From assembly GCA_016861025.1 (NCBI GenBank), contig BOKO01000009.1, positions 124,001-188,000 on the forward strand: a DNA stretch of 64,000 nucleotides. The letters run 5' to 3'. How positions within the stretch are numbered: position 1 is the first letter of the stretch; each line of letters opens with the position of its first letter. A program made the translations under genes and the position numbers. The notes beneath the pieces were generated by a model. It had not been told where the DNA came from. It made no database searches and saw only the letters and a list, made by a program, of their open reading frames with translations. Positions 30,662 to 37,083 of this stretch are shown piece after piece. This stretch comes from Chloroflexota bacterium. GTDB taxonomy: Bacteria > Chloroflexota > Anaerolineae > Caldilineales > Caldilineaceae.

Positions 30662-31262
30662 TTACGCACCGCCGCATCATTGCGCAAAATCGCCCTCCAC
30701 TCCTCGGGCGTTGGCTCGTACTTCCCTTGCAGATGCAACTCTCTGGCATCTTCGGCTTTCAACAAAGCCCGGCAGCCCAACGCCCGCCACAACCGCCCAA
30801 AATCTATCGAATCTAGCTCCTCCAGCGTCCGTCCCGGAAACTCTCGCAGCAGCCAGGCGTCCACCAATGCCGACGGCGCTAGTCCAATCGCACGGGCGTC
30901 GATCAGTTTGTCGTCGGTGTCTTCGTCGGCACGGCCACCCCGACGCCATTCGACAATAGCCGTGCGCTCCCTTCCCCCAGGTTCAACAGATACTGTGTCG
31001 CCGTCAGCACCGCATTGTACAGCCAGCGCAGCAGCCGCAGGTCGAGGTCATCGAGCACCAGGCGCACCTCCGCCGGGTCGTCCATGATCCCGCCCTCTAC
31101 CAATTCGATGTGGCAGGCCACCACCTTGCGCCCCCACAGCGCCCAATACTCATCCCCATCCAGCGACACAAACGCCTGGAGCTCCTTGCGAGTCCAAACC
31201 TCATCCACTTCGACCCAATTCGCTTCCAATCCCGGCGTATCGCACGCTACTCGAATCGCCAT
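30655..31262 (-). CDS. Tail assembly chaperone, -1 frameshift product (GT-like)
   Basis: Downstream of the short chaperone frame a second frame ends at 30655 and is open, without a good start, back through the overlap. It reads RTAIVEWRRGGRADEDTDDK, then LIDARAIGLAPSALVDAWLL, clearly coding. Moving from the first frame by -1 at the run GGGGGA (minus strand 30978-30973) joins both into a product of about 202 residues. Lambda gpG/gpGT and many siphoviruses use exactly this arrangement just before the tape measure. The slippery site is inferred. Confidence 0.65.
30903..31262 (-). CDS. Tail assembly chaperone (G-like)
   Basis: This 119-residue protein starts at ATG 31262, overlapping the tail tube stop. 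It is rich in acidic and hydrophobic residues (VRLVLDDLDLRLLRWLYNAV) and ends shortly after a GGGGGA run that may direct a -1 frameshift. Order (tail tube, chaperone, tape measure) is the standard siphovirus one. It would coat the tape measure during tail assembly and be absent from the virion. Confidence 0.7.
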   Translation of the reverse strand: MAIRVACDTPGLEANWVEVDEVWTRKELQAFVSLDGDEYWALWGRKVVACHIELVEGGIMDDPAEVRLVLDDLDLRLLRWLYNAVLTATQYLLNLGEGSARLLSNGVGVAVPTKTPTTN

Positions 31263-31666
31263 CAACTCACCGTCCTGGTTGGAACCCCACTCAACCGCAC
31301 CGTCGGCGAAGACGTGATCTTCCCCGTCGCTGCCGCACTGATCCCGTAGCCCGTCACAAACGCCTGCGCTGTCCACGTGTACGTAATCGTGTCGCCGCTC
31401 TCATCCTTGAACGCAATCGCCGCCGTTACTTTACTGGGCGTGATCGCCAGCGGCCCCAACACATCATCGACCACCTTGTCCCACTTCGTCACCGTGATGC
31501 TGGCGTCGTAGCTGGGCAGCCCCGGAATGAACTCCTGCGCCGAACTATCCAAGTTCGTCGTCTCCAGTTCTGCCACCGCCATATTCAAATCAACCTGCTC
31601 CACATACGCCGTCAGATTCACACCGTTCAACGTGAACGTACAATTCTTCGGCCCCTTGACACCCAT
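31262..31666 (-). CDS. Tail tube-like protein (short paralogue)
   Basis: This 134-residue protein shares the phrase LDSSAQEFIPGLPSYDASIT with the next upstream product (LASGAQEFVPLLPKC), a pattern found in phage tail tube proteins. It has the alternating strands expected of a tube subunit (NCTFTLNGVNLTAYVEQVDL). Its stop overlaps the chaperone ATG. It may be the main tube subunit, with the longer paralogue as a decorated or terminating version; sequence alone does not decide. Confidence 0.65.
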   Translation of the reverse strand: MGVKGPKNCTFTLNGVNLTAYVEQVDLNMAVAELETTNLDSSAQEFIPGLPSYDASITVTKWDKVVDDVLGPLAITPSKVTAAIAFKDESGDTITYTWTAQAFVTGYGISAAATGKITSSPTVRLSGVPTRTVS

Positions 31667-31678
31667 AATCGCATCCTC

Positions 31679-32386
31679 CTATGCGCTCAAACTGACTACA
31701 CCCATACACCGGATCGCCGTCGCGCCGCCCAGATTGGCGCACGCCAACCGCACATAGCGCCCCACCGTCCCCGTCAACGTCAGACGATACCCACCCACCG
31801 TTGACAGGGTGAACGTCCCTTCATCCGCCCAATCCACCTGATTCGCCGACGACTGCACCCGGATCAGCGCATTCACTGCCGTCCCCGTAATCGCCGCCAC
31901 GTGCAAAAACGCCTGCCCGCCGGTCGTAGACCCAACGCCGAAATCCACCACAGCGCCCTCTTCAAGCGCATCAAACGTCCCATCAAACACCCGCAACCCC
32001 CGCACCGCACCCGCCGCCGTGCCCCACTGCCCGTTCAACGTCACCAACCCGGCCACCGGCGCCCCAAACACCATGTTGTAATCGGTCGCTTCCGGCAACA
32101 CATAGCACACACAGTTGGCGTCCGATTCCTGCGTCACCACCGTCAACACAGCTTGACCGGCGCCAAAGCGGGTGCGCATCTCCGCCTCAAACCCATTGGT
32201 CAGCACACCCTCAAAATACCCGTTCTGAGCAACCGTACACTTCGGCAGCAGCGGCACAAACTCCTGCGCCCCACTCGCCAGGCTCGTGCGCTCTGCTTCG
32301 CCTACCTCGAACGTCACATCGACCTGGCTGGTGGCGGATGAAAAATCAAACTGATCCACCCACACCCGCATCTCAGTTCCCTTCAT
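31679..32386 (-). CDS. Tail tube protein with C-terminal beta domain
   Basis: This 235-residue protein has an N-terminal tube-like domain (FDFSSATSQVDVTFEVGEAE, SGAQEFVPLLPKCTVAQNGY) related to the 134-residue neighbour, then a C-terminal beta domain of about 100 residues (VGSTTGGQAFLHVAAITGTA, GGYRLTLTGTVGRYVRLACA), similar in style to Ig-like or discoidin-like surface additions on tail tubes. ATG 32386 overlaps the preceding stop (ATGA). The frame is open to 32560, but the extra part is the upstream gene out of frame. Confidence 0.7.
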   Translation of the reverse strand: MKGTEMRVWVDQFDFSSATSQVDVTFEVGEAERTSLASGAQEFVPLLPKCTVAQNGYFEGVLTNGFEAEMRTRFGAGQAVLTVVTQESDANCVCYVLPEATDYNMVFGAPVAGLVTLNGQWGTAAGAVRGLRVFDGTFDALEEGAVVDFGVGSTTGGQAFLHVAAITGTAVNALIRVQSSANQVDWADEGTFTLSTVGGYRLTLTGTVGRYVRLACANLGGATAIRCMGVVSLSA

Positions 32387-32760
32387 AGCCACTGCTCCAT
32401 TTCCACCATCAGCGTACACCCAAACACATTCAGAGTGTCCAGATACATATCGGCGCCATCCCGCACCGACATCACCTGCACATCCGTCGTCGTCACCCGA
32501 TCCAGCGCCGCCGTCACCGCCGTCGCTAATTCTCGTGCCGCTGGGTAATCCGTCGCCCAACAGCGCACTGTCAACACCGTGTGCGCCGCCGTCACGTTGG
32601 CGTCGAGCGCATACTCACGCTCACCGCTTTCCCGCCCATACGTAATCGCTGGGAACACCGGATTCAGCCGGATCGCCACCGGCCAGATACGGTCGCCCAC
32701 CGTCGCCACTACCGACGCATCCGCCTGAAGCATGTCCACCAATTCTTCTTCGAAACTCAT
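32383..32760 (-). CDS. Tail completion / terminator protein (DUF3168-like)
   Basis: This 125-residue protein (EEELVDMLQADASVVATVGD then RIWPVAIRLNPVFPAITYGR) matches the layout of DUF3168-type tail completion proteins: a short helix followed by P-A-I-T-Y and a strand-rich body. It lies between the HK97 gp10-like gene and the tail tube gene, the standard position. Its stop overlaps the next ATG. Confidence 0.75.
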   Translation of the reverse strand: MSFEEELVDMLQADASVVATVGDRIWPVAIRLNPVFPAITYGRESGEREYALDANVTAAHTVLTVRCWATDYPAARELATAVTAALDRVTTTDVQVMSVRDGADMYLDTLNVFGCTLMVEMEQWL

Positions 32761-32778
32761 CAGCAGAACCTCTGATCT

Positions 32779-33126
32779 TTACCGTAGATCCCTCTGAATT
32801 GCGCCCCGGATGATCTCTGCGATTCGCTCTCGATTGTTCTCCAACGCCGGGCGCATGAACGGCTGCGCACGCATGAAGCGGGTTCCCATCTCCTGATAAA
32901 TCCCATACTCGGCGCCCACAGCCACCACCGCCTCACGGTCAGTCACGCTCACCGTCTGGATCGAATTGCGCAGAAAGCCAGTATCGACCGGCGCCTTCAC
33001 CTTCGCCGCCCTCTCCACCAGAAACGCCGCCGCCGCCAACCCCTGGCGCAGCGCCGCCCGGCTGGTCAACCCATCCAACTGCCGCAGCACCTCATCGATC
33101 CCTTCAATCCGCACCCGGATTTCCAT
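32779..33126 (-). CDS. HK97 gp10-like head-tail protein
   Basis: This 115-residue protein reads VRIEGIDEVLRQLDGLTSRA, then VKAPVDTGFLRNSIQT and AEYGIYQEMGTRFMRAQPFM with a final R-P-A-L-E. The PVDTGxLRxS and YGxYxExGTxxMxAxPFMRPAL phrases are hallmark of the HK97-gp10/tail-component family. Its ATG overlaps the stop of the upstream head closure gene. Confidence 0.88.
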   Translation of the reverse strand: MEIRVRIEGIDEVLRQLDGLTSRAALRQGLAAAAFLVERAAKVKAPVDTGFLRNSIQTVSVTDREAVVAVGAEYGIYQEMGTRFMRAQPFMRPALENNRERIAEIIRGAIQRDLR

Positions 33127-33506
33127 TACTCCACCCGCTCTAGTTCCACCACAAATGCCGTTGGACCACGCCGCGGCCAGCCCGCCACCCGGTACACTTC
33201 CGCCGTGCTCAGCGTCGTCCCCAGCCGTTTGGTCAGTTTGATGCGATGATCCGGCGTCACGTTTGCGCCGTTCGTCAAGTCAAGGCGAATCCGGGCATTC
33301 AGAATCACCTCCACACCCGCCAGTGTACCGCCGCGCTGCGCCGTGGGCGACTCGAACCCGCACGCAATCTCATCGCCCTCGCTGTACGTCACCCCATGCT
33401 GCCCAAAATCGCCCGTCGTCCTCGTCGGCGCCAGTAGCTTACACGCATCCATCATCGCCGCCGCCTGTGTTGATTGCATCGAAGCCAGTTCAGCCGCCGT
33501 CAGCAT
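33126..33506 (-). CDS. Head closure / head-tail joining protein
   Basis: This 126-residue protein comes directly before the gp10-like gene, where head closure proteins are found. It has a helical start (MLTAAELASMQSTQAAAMMD) and strand-rich end (TTLSTAEVYRVAGWPRRGPT). The strand pattern agrees with the SPP1 gp16/head closure fold, but similarity is weak. A 27-bp motif lies 30 bp upstream. Confidence 0.6.
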   Translation of the reverse strand: MLTAAELASMQSTQAAAMMDACKLLAPTRTTGDFGQHGVTYSEGDEIACGFESPTAQRGGTLAGVEVILNARIRLDLTNGANVTPDHRIKLTKRLGTTLSTAEVYRVAGWPRRGPTAFVVELERVE

Positions 33507-33535
33507 AATTTACCGCCCCTCACAACTCGAACCAC

Positions 33536-33562
33536 CGTCCCACAACAAACCATTATCCGACG
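33536..33562. promoter_or_regulatory. 27-bp prophage motif, copy 4
   Basis: CGTCCCACAA, seven bases, TTATCCGACG. It lies between the CHAT-like gene and the head closure gene. Confidence 0.85.
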
Positions 33563-33563
33563 T

Positions 33564-34394
33564 TCACGGTCGTCCACCCCACCACATATATGACCACAGC
33601 AATGCCGACAGCACATACGCACTCGCCGTAATCAACAGCGCCGTTTGCCAGCCCACATCCAACAACTCCCGCACCTGGCTGTAAAAAAGCGGCACGGGTG
33701 CAAACAACAATCCAAACGCCAGCACAAACACCGTCCGATGCCAGGGCGGAAGCCGCACCGCCGTCTCCACATGGTCGGATAACCGGCTGATGTCCTGGCG
33801 CAACACCCCCATCTCCCGATCCATCCGGCGCTCCAACTCATCGATCTTGGCGCTCAACCGGGCGCCCCATTCATTCAACATCAGGATCGTTTTCGTTTCA
33901 GCCGCTTCGGTTTTCGCCTGGTCGTGGAACAACAGGTAATTCTTCCCCTGTCCCGGCCTGCTTGCCTCAAACGCCTCCACAATTCCTGATCCATCCGCCA
34001 GCGCCTGCGCCAACAGCGCACCAGTCTGGTACGCAGTGAGATCGCCAATTTCCGCCTGCGTCGTAATCACACTCACACTTAACTCATAATGCAGCTCCAG
34101 CCCCACCAACCGGCTAGAACACGTGTTCAACACCACCAGACGGGCGCCACTGGTGCGCACCACCGCCGTCAGATCGCTCACCGACACCGGCCCATCGCTC
34201 AACGCAATCCCGGCCTCGCTGCCGTGCGTCGCAAACCAAATCACCTCCCAATCATGCCGACGTAGCGTTTCCAACACATCCCGCCGCGTCACCGTCCCCA
34301 CCAGCGTCACCGGACGCAATGCCGCCGAAATTGCCCGTACCTCATCGGTGACGGCGGCCAGACCAAAATCGGGCGCAATCAGTAACACATTCAT
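33564..34394 (-). CDS. CHAT caspase-like protein with two membrane helices
   Basis: This 276-residue protein has an N-terminal CHAT-like cysteine protease domain: VIWFATHGSEAGIALSDGPV with His57 as candidate base, and RLVVLNTCSSRL with Cys92 as nucleophile, then ADGSGIVEAFEASRPGQGKN near the domain end. A coiled coil follows (AKIDELERRMDREMGVLRQD, residues 182-210), then two membrane helices (about 219-239 and 249-271). ATG 34394 overlaps the connector stop (ATGA), so it is coupled to structural genes, not expressed from its own promoter. Such a protein is unexpected in a head-tail operon. Roles in host killing, lysis timing or defence are open; activity is inferred only from motifs. Confidence 0.75.
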   Translation of the reverse strand: MNVLLIAPDFGLAAVTDEVRAISAALRPVTLVGTVTRRDVLETLRRHDWEVIWFATHGSEAGIALSDGPVSVSDLTAVVRTSGARLVVLNTCSSRLVGLELHYELSVSVITTQAEIGDLTAYQTGALLAQALADGSGIVEAFEASRPGQGKNYLLFHDQAKTEAAETKTILMLNEWGARLSAKIDELERRMDREMGVLRQDISRLSDHVETAVRLPPWHRTVFVLAFGLLFAPVPLFYSQVRELLDVGWQTALLITASAYVLSALLWSYMWWGGRP

Positions 34395-34930
34395 GCATCC
34401 CACCTTACCATCTGCGCCGTCATCACCCCGCCATCCCCGGCCTGCATGCGCAGCGACACCGCCAACGCATCCAATGCCATAATCATCTGGCTGCGCTTAT
34501 AGTCGCCGCCATCTGCACTGAAGTCATAACTCAGTTTTAGCTTGGCTTTCCACGCCTGCACAGCCTCGTAAGCCGCCATGTACACATCGTAGCGAGCGCC
34601 ACGAATCAAAACAGAGGAGGGCGCCGTCGCAAACGTCCAGCGCCCCCGTTGCTGGTCGGCGCTGGTGGCCGTCAGCGGATTGTAGCTGCCGTCCACCAGC
34701 ACCTCATTTGCTTCCCACCAGCCCGCCGCCGCCCGCCAGGTCAGATACTGCGTCGCACCGCCCGGCATAATCGTTGGAATCGGCGTCAACGGCTCATAGA
34801 ACACATCGACGGCGTTGTTGTCGAGAAAACTTTGTAGCTCATCATCCGTGAACGTTGTCGAGGCGCCTGCCGGGTCTGCAATTAACAGGCGCACCTGGCT
34901 GATCAGCGCCGCCATCGATGCACGCGCCAT
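34391..34930 (-). CDS. Head-tail connector protein
   Basis: This 179-residue protein (ALISQVRLLIADPAGASTTF, then TDDELQSFLDNNAVDVFYEP) matches the adaptor/connector layout seen in many siphoviruses: a helical start with IADP..FTDDELQ and a long helix with AAYEAVQAWKAKLKLSYDFS. The gene is placed after the capsid and decoration genes. Its stop overlaps the start of the CHAT-like gene. Confidence 0.75.
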   Translation of the reverse strand: MARASMAALISQVRLLIADPAGASTTFTDDELQSFLDNNAVDVFYEPLTPIPTIMPGGATQYLTWRAAAGWWEANEVLVDGSYNPLTATSADQQRGRWTFATAPSSVLIRGARYDVYMAAYEAVQAWKAKLKLSYDFSADGGDYKRSQMIMALDALAVSLRMQAGDGGVMTAQMVRWDA

Positions 34931-34933
34931 CGG

Positions 34934-35329
34934 CTACCTCCGCGGCAGTTTATAGCAGCGAATCTGCGCCCCAATCGTGCCTGCCGCCGGCGTGAAAGTC
35001 ACATCAAGCTTCCCGTTGTCCTGGATGAAACGTGCAGATTCCAACGGCCCGATGATCTTCGTGGCGTTCTGCGCAATCACCGTCTCCAGTGCGCCCAGCC
35101 CTGCCCGCTGCGCCGGTGGGTTATCGCCCGCCAGCACCGTCACCGTCAGATTGTTGGCGGCGCCTGCGGTGTTTTTCACCTCCAGCAACACCAGTTCCGA
35201 AAGTCCGCCCACATCCGCCGACAACGTCACCGCCACCGAACCCGTGTCCAAAACATCCGCCGTCGGTTGCGCAATCCCCGCTGCGTCCGGCGTCAACGTC
35301 GTCACCGTGATTGCAGTTGCGTTAGCCAT
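34934..35329 (-). CDS. Putative head decoration or capsid-associated protein
   Basis: This 131-residue protein is strand-rich, with Thr/Val-rich segments (ATAITVTTLTPDAAGIAQPT, SELVLLEVKNTAGAANNLTV) and the phrase GPLESARFIQDNGKLDVTFT, which recurs in small phage structural proteins found after capsid genes. It starts on the base where the capsid stop ends. A capsid surface role is inferred from position. Confidence 0.5.
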   Translation of the reverse strand: MANATAITVTTLTPDAAGIAQPTADVLDTGSVAVTLSADVGGLSELVLLEVKNTAGAANNLTVTVLAGDNPPAQRAGLGALETVIAQNATKIIGPLESARFIQDNGKLDVTFTPAAGTIGAQIRCYKLPRR

Positions 35330-36201
35330 CAGCTACCTACCTTTGCATACAAGACGCCCAGCGCCGATGGCCGCATCACCTTCGCCCCAAACAGCAACAG
35401 CCCACGCACACCATCGGCAAAGCTGTCCTGCAAACGGATCGCCTCCATCGTCGGCTGCTTCTGCACCGCCAGACTGATCGCCTGGCGCACGCCATACATC
35501 ACCCGATAGGTCGGCGTCGCCTGCCCGTCGTTGGTCACATTGTTCGACACATAGATGTCGAACCCGGCCACCCGCCCGATAAAACCGTTCACCATCGCCT
35601 CACCGGTCACGCCCGCCGGATTCGCCGCAAACGTGCCCGACTTGCGCAACATGCCCTCGTACCACGGCGGCAGCACCACCCAGCGCCCTTCCTGCGGCAC
35701 ATTCGCTTCAGTCAGCTTCACGCCCATATCCACCAGTTGCTTGTATGGATCAATATCGCTAGTGCCGTAGCCGATCACCTTCGCACTGGCGCCATCCGCA
35801 CCGATCTTATTCGCCGCCGCCGCCGACCCGTGCAGCCCGGCAATGTACTGGTCGATCACATCGCTGATCGCATACGCCGCCTCTCGCATCGCCTCATCCA
35901 TCAGCTTGGGGCGAGTCTGCGCCTGATCAACGTCGTCCACCTTGAACGCAAAATACTTCGCCTGGTCGATCAACAGCGTCTGCGACGCATCCGCCAGCGT
36001 CTGCCAGTTCAGCGTCGTGCTGTTCTTCGTGTACGGCGAAACCGTCACCGCGCCGATGCCGCCGATCTTCACCGTGTCGCCTTCGTTGCGGATGTCGCCC
36101 TCGTAGTCCCGATTGCACAGACCGGCGAACACCTGCGCTTTCTGCAAATTCTGGAGCAGCCGCGCCGCCCAGATGGTTGGAATGAAATTATTAACTGCCA
36201 T
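35329..36201 (-). CDS. Major capsid protein (P22 coat-like)
   Basis: This 290-residue protein begins VNNFIPTIWAARLLQNLQKA and continues CNRDYEGDIRNEGDTVKIGG and LIDQAKYFAFKVDDVDQAQT, phrases typical of the P22-coat-like branch of HK97-fold capsids. The C-terminal half has FDIYVSNNVTN and a terminal region with FGAKVMRPSALGVLYAKV. It follows a scaffold gene, as expected for this capsid type. Confidence 0.85.
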   Translation of the reverse strand: MAVNNFIPTIWAARLLQNLQKAQVFAGLCNRDYEGDIRNEGDTVKIGGIGAVTVSPYTKNSTTLNWQTLADASQTLLIDQAKYFAFKVDDVDQAQTRPKLMDEAMREAAYAISDVIDQYIAGLHGSAAAANKIGADGASAKVIGYGTSDIDPYKQLVDMGVKLTEANVPQEGRWVVLPPWYEGMLRKSGTFAANPAGVTGEAMVNGFIGRVAGFDIYVSNNVTNDGQATPTYRVMYGVRQAISLAVQKQPTMEAIRLQDSFADGVRGLLLFGAKVMRPSALGVLYAKVGS

Positions 36202-36217
36202 AGTTCACCTCATGAAC

Positions 36218-36757
36218 TCAATTGCCAGCGAGCGCCGCCTGCACCTCTGCCCAGCGTGCGTTAATCTCGTCCGGCTTCATCTTTCGTACATCGTCCATCG
36301 TCAACTTACTGGTGCGCCCCGGATTCGTCGCCGCCACCACCGGCTGTGGCTTCAGCTGCGGATACGCATTCAACACACGCTGCACCGCCGCCTCAACATT
36401 CACCGGCTGTCCCTCATCGTCAAACTCCGGCTCCACCAGCCGCGCCAGCAACTCCGGGTTCACCCCTTCCTTTGCCGCTGCCTTCGCAATCGCCGCTTCC
36501 GCCAACGCCTGCCGCAGCCGCTGTTGCGCCGTCTGCGCCTGTTGCTGCGCCGCCTGCGCCTGCGCCTGCAATCGCTGCGCCTCCGTCATTTGCTGCGCCT
36601 CATACTCAGCCAACTTCGCCTCCAACGTCTTCAGCTTCGTGTTGACCTCGTCAAAGCGGCGTTTCGGAATCATGTGTTCAACCTGGCTATCGGTTTTTTC
36701 CGCCACCGCTGGCGCTTCGCCTGCCTGCACCGTTCCGCCTGTCACATCCTCACTCAT
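36218..36757 (-). CDS. Capsid scaffolding protein
   Basis: This 179-residue protein has a long coiled coil (VNTKLKTLEAKLAEYEAQQM followed by many Gln/Ala repeats to about residue 90), acidic regions and a basic C-terminal helix (SKLTMDDVRKMKPDEINARW) that in other phages touches the capsid. It precedes the capsid gene by 16 bp. ATG 36757 has GGAG six bases upstream; an in-frame ATG four codons earlier is less likely. Confidence 0.85.
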   Translation of the reverse strand: MSEDVTGGTVQAGEAPAVAEKTDSQVEHMIPKRRFDEVNTKLKTLEAKLAEYEAQQMTEAQRLQAQAQAAQQQAQTAQQRLRQALAEAAIAKAAAKEGVNPELLARLVEPEFDDEGQPVNVEAAVQRVLNAYPQLKPQPVVAATNPGRTSKLTMDDVRKMKPDEINARWAEVQAALAGN

Positions 36758-36814
36758 CTCTCGCTCCATTCGTGTTTACCGTGCAACGCCACGTGGATCG
36801 TCCCCAACCGCAAA

Positions 36815-36863
36815 CAAAAAAGGGGCAACCCCGGCGCCGGATTTCTCCGTCCAGGATTGCCCC
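36815..36863 (-). terminator. Intrinsic terminator inside the leftward operon
   Basis: On the minus strand GGGGCAA (36863-36857) pairs with TTGCCCC (36828-36822), followed at once by six T. It lies upstream of the scaffold gene and downstream of the MuF-like gene, that is, inside the structural operon. Either it attenuates between head modules or phage antitermination overrides it. Confidence 0.75.
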
Positions 36864-36909
36864 TCTGCTCACTCGCTCTGGGGAAACTAGAATTTCAACG
36901 TACACCTAC

Positions 36910-36936
36910 CGTCTGATAATAACAGATTGTCAGACC
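36910..36936. promoter_or_regulatory. 27-bp prophage motif, copy 5
   Basis: CGTCTGATAA, seven bases, TTGTCAGACC. This copy is nearly a perfect dyad, with TG instead of CC in the left arm. It lies 14 bp upstream of the -35 box of the RNA gene at 36985. Confidence 0.85.
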
Positions 36937-36949
36937 AAAATCAAGATGG

Positions 36950-36978
36950 TTGTAAAAGTGACCCACTTTTGATATACT
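36950..36978 (+). promoter_or_regulatory. Promoter of the prophage RNA gene
   Basis: TTGTAA (36950-36955) and TATACT (36973-36978) are separated by exactly 17 bp, close to the sigma70 consensus. It points rightward, against the surrounding genes, and would start transcription near 36985. Confidence 0.8.
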
Positions 36979-36984
36979 GAAATT

Positions 36985-37083
36985 AGAAACCGCTTGAGGT
37001 AGAGAATCTGCCGCTACGCCCGGATCAAGCGCAAGCTAAGGGTATGTGGGACAGGGCAGACCCACCAGGCGGTTTACTTTTTT
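36985..37083 (+). ncRNA. Prophage small structured RNA (new, four-way junction)
   Basis: About 99 nt start 7 nt after the -10 box and end in ACTTTTTT. A 10-bp closing stem (AAACCGCTTG at 36987-36996 with CAGGCGGTTT at 37066-37075) encloses three hairpins. Hairpin 1 is GGTAGA-GAA-TCTGCC (36998-37012). Hairpin 2 is CCC/GGG (37019-37042) with an inner AGC-GCAA-GCT. Hairpin 3 is GTGGG/CCCAC (37046-37065). The shape recalls a cloverleaf, but loop sizes and T-loop do not fit a tRNA. The 3' end overlaps the stop codon of the MuF-nuclease gene on the other strand. I do not recognise the family. Possible roles: regulatory antisense RNA, decoy for a host factor, or packaging RNA. Confidence 0.7.

Noticed and set aside
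36985..37083. The prophage RNA as a tRNA gene
   Set aside because: A cloverleaf can be drawn, but the acceptor is 10 bp, there is no TTC-R-A T-loop, no plausible anticodon loop and no CCA context.
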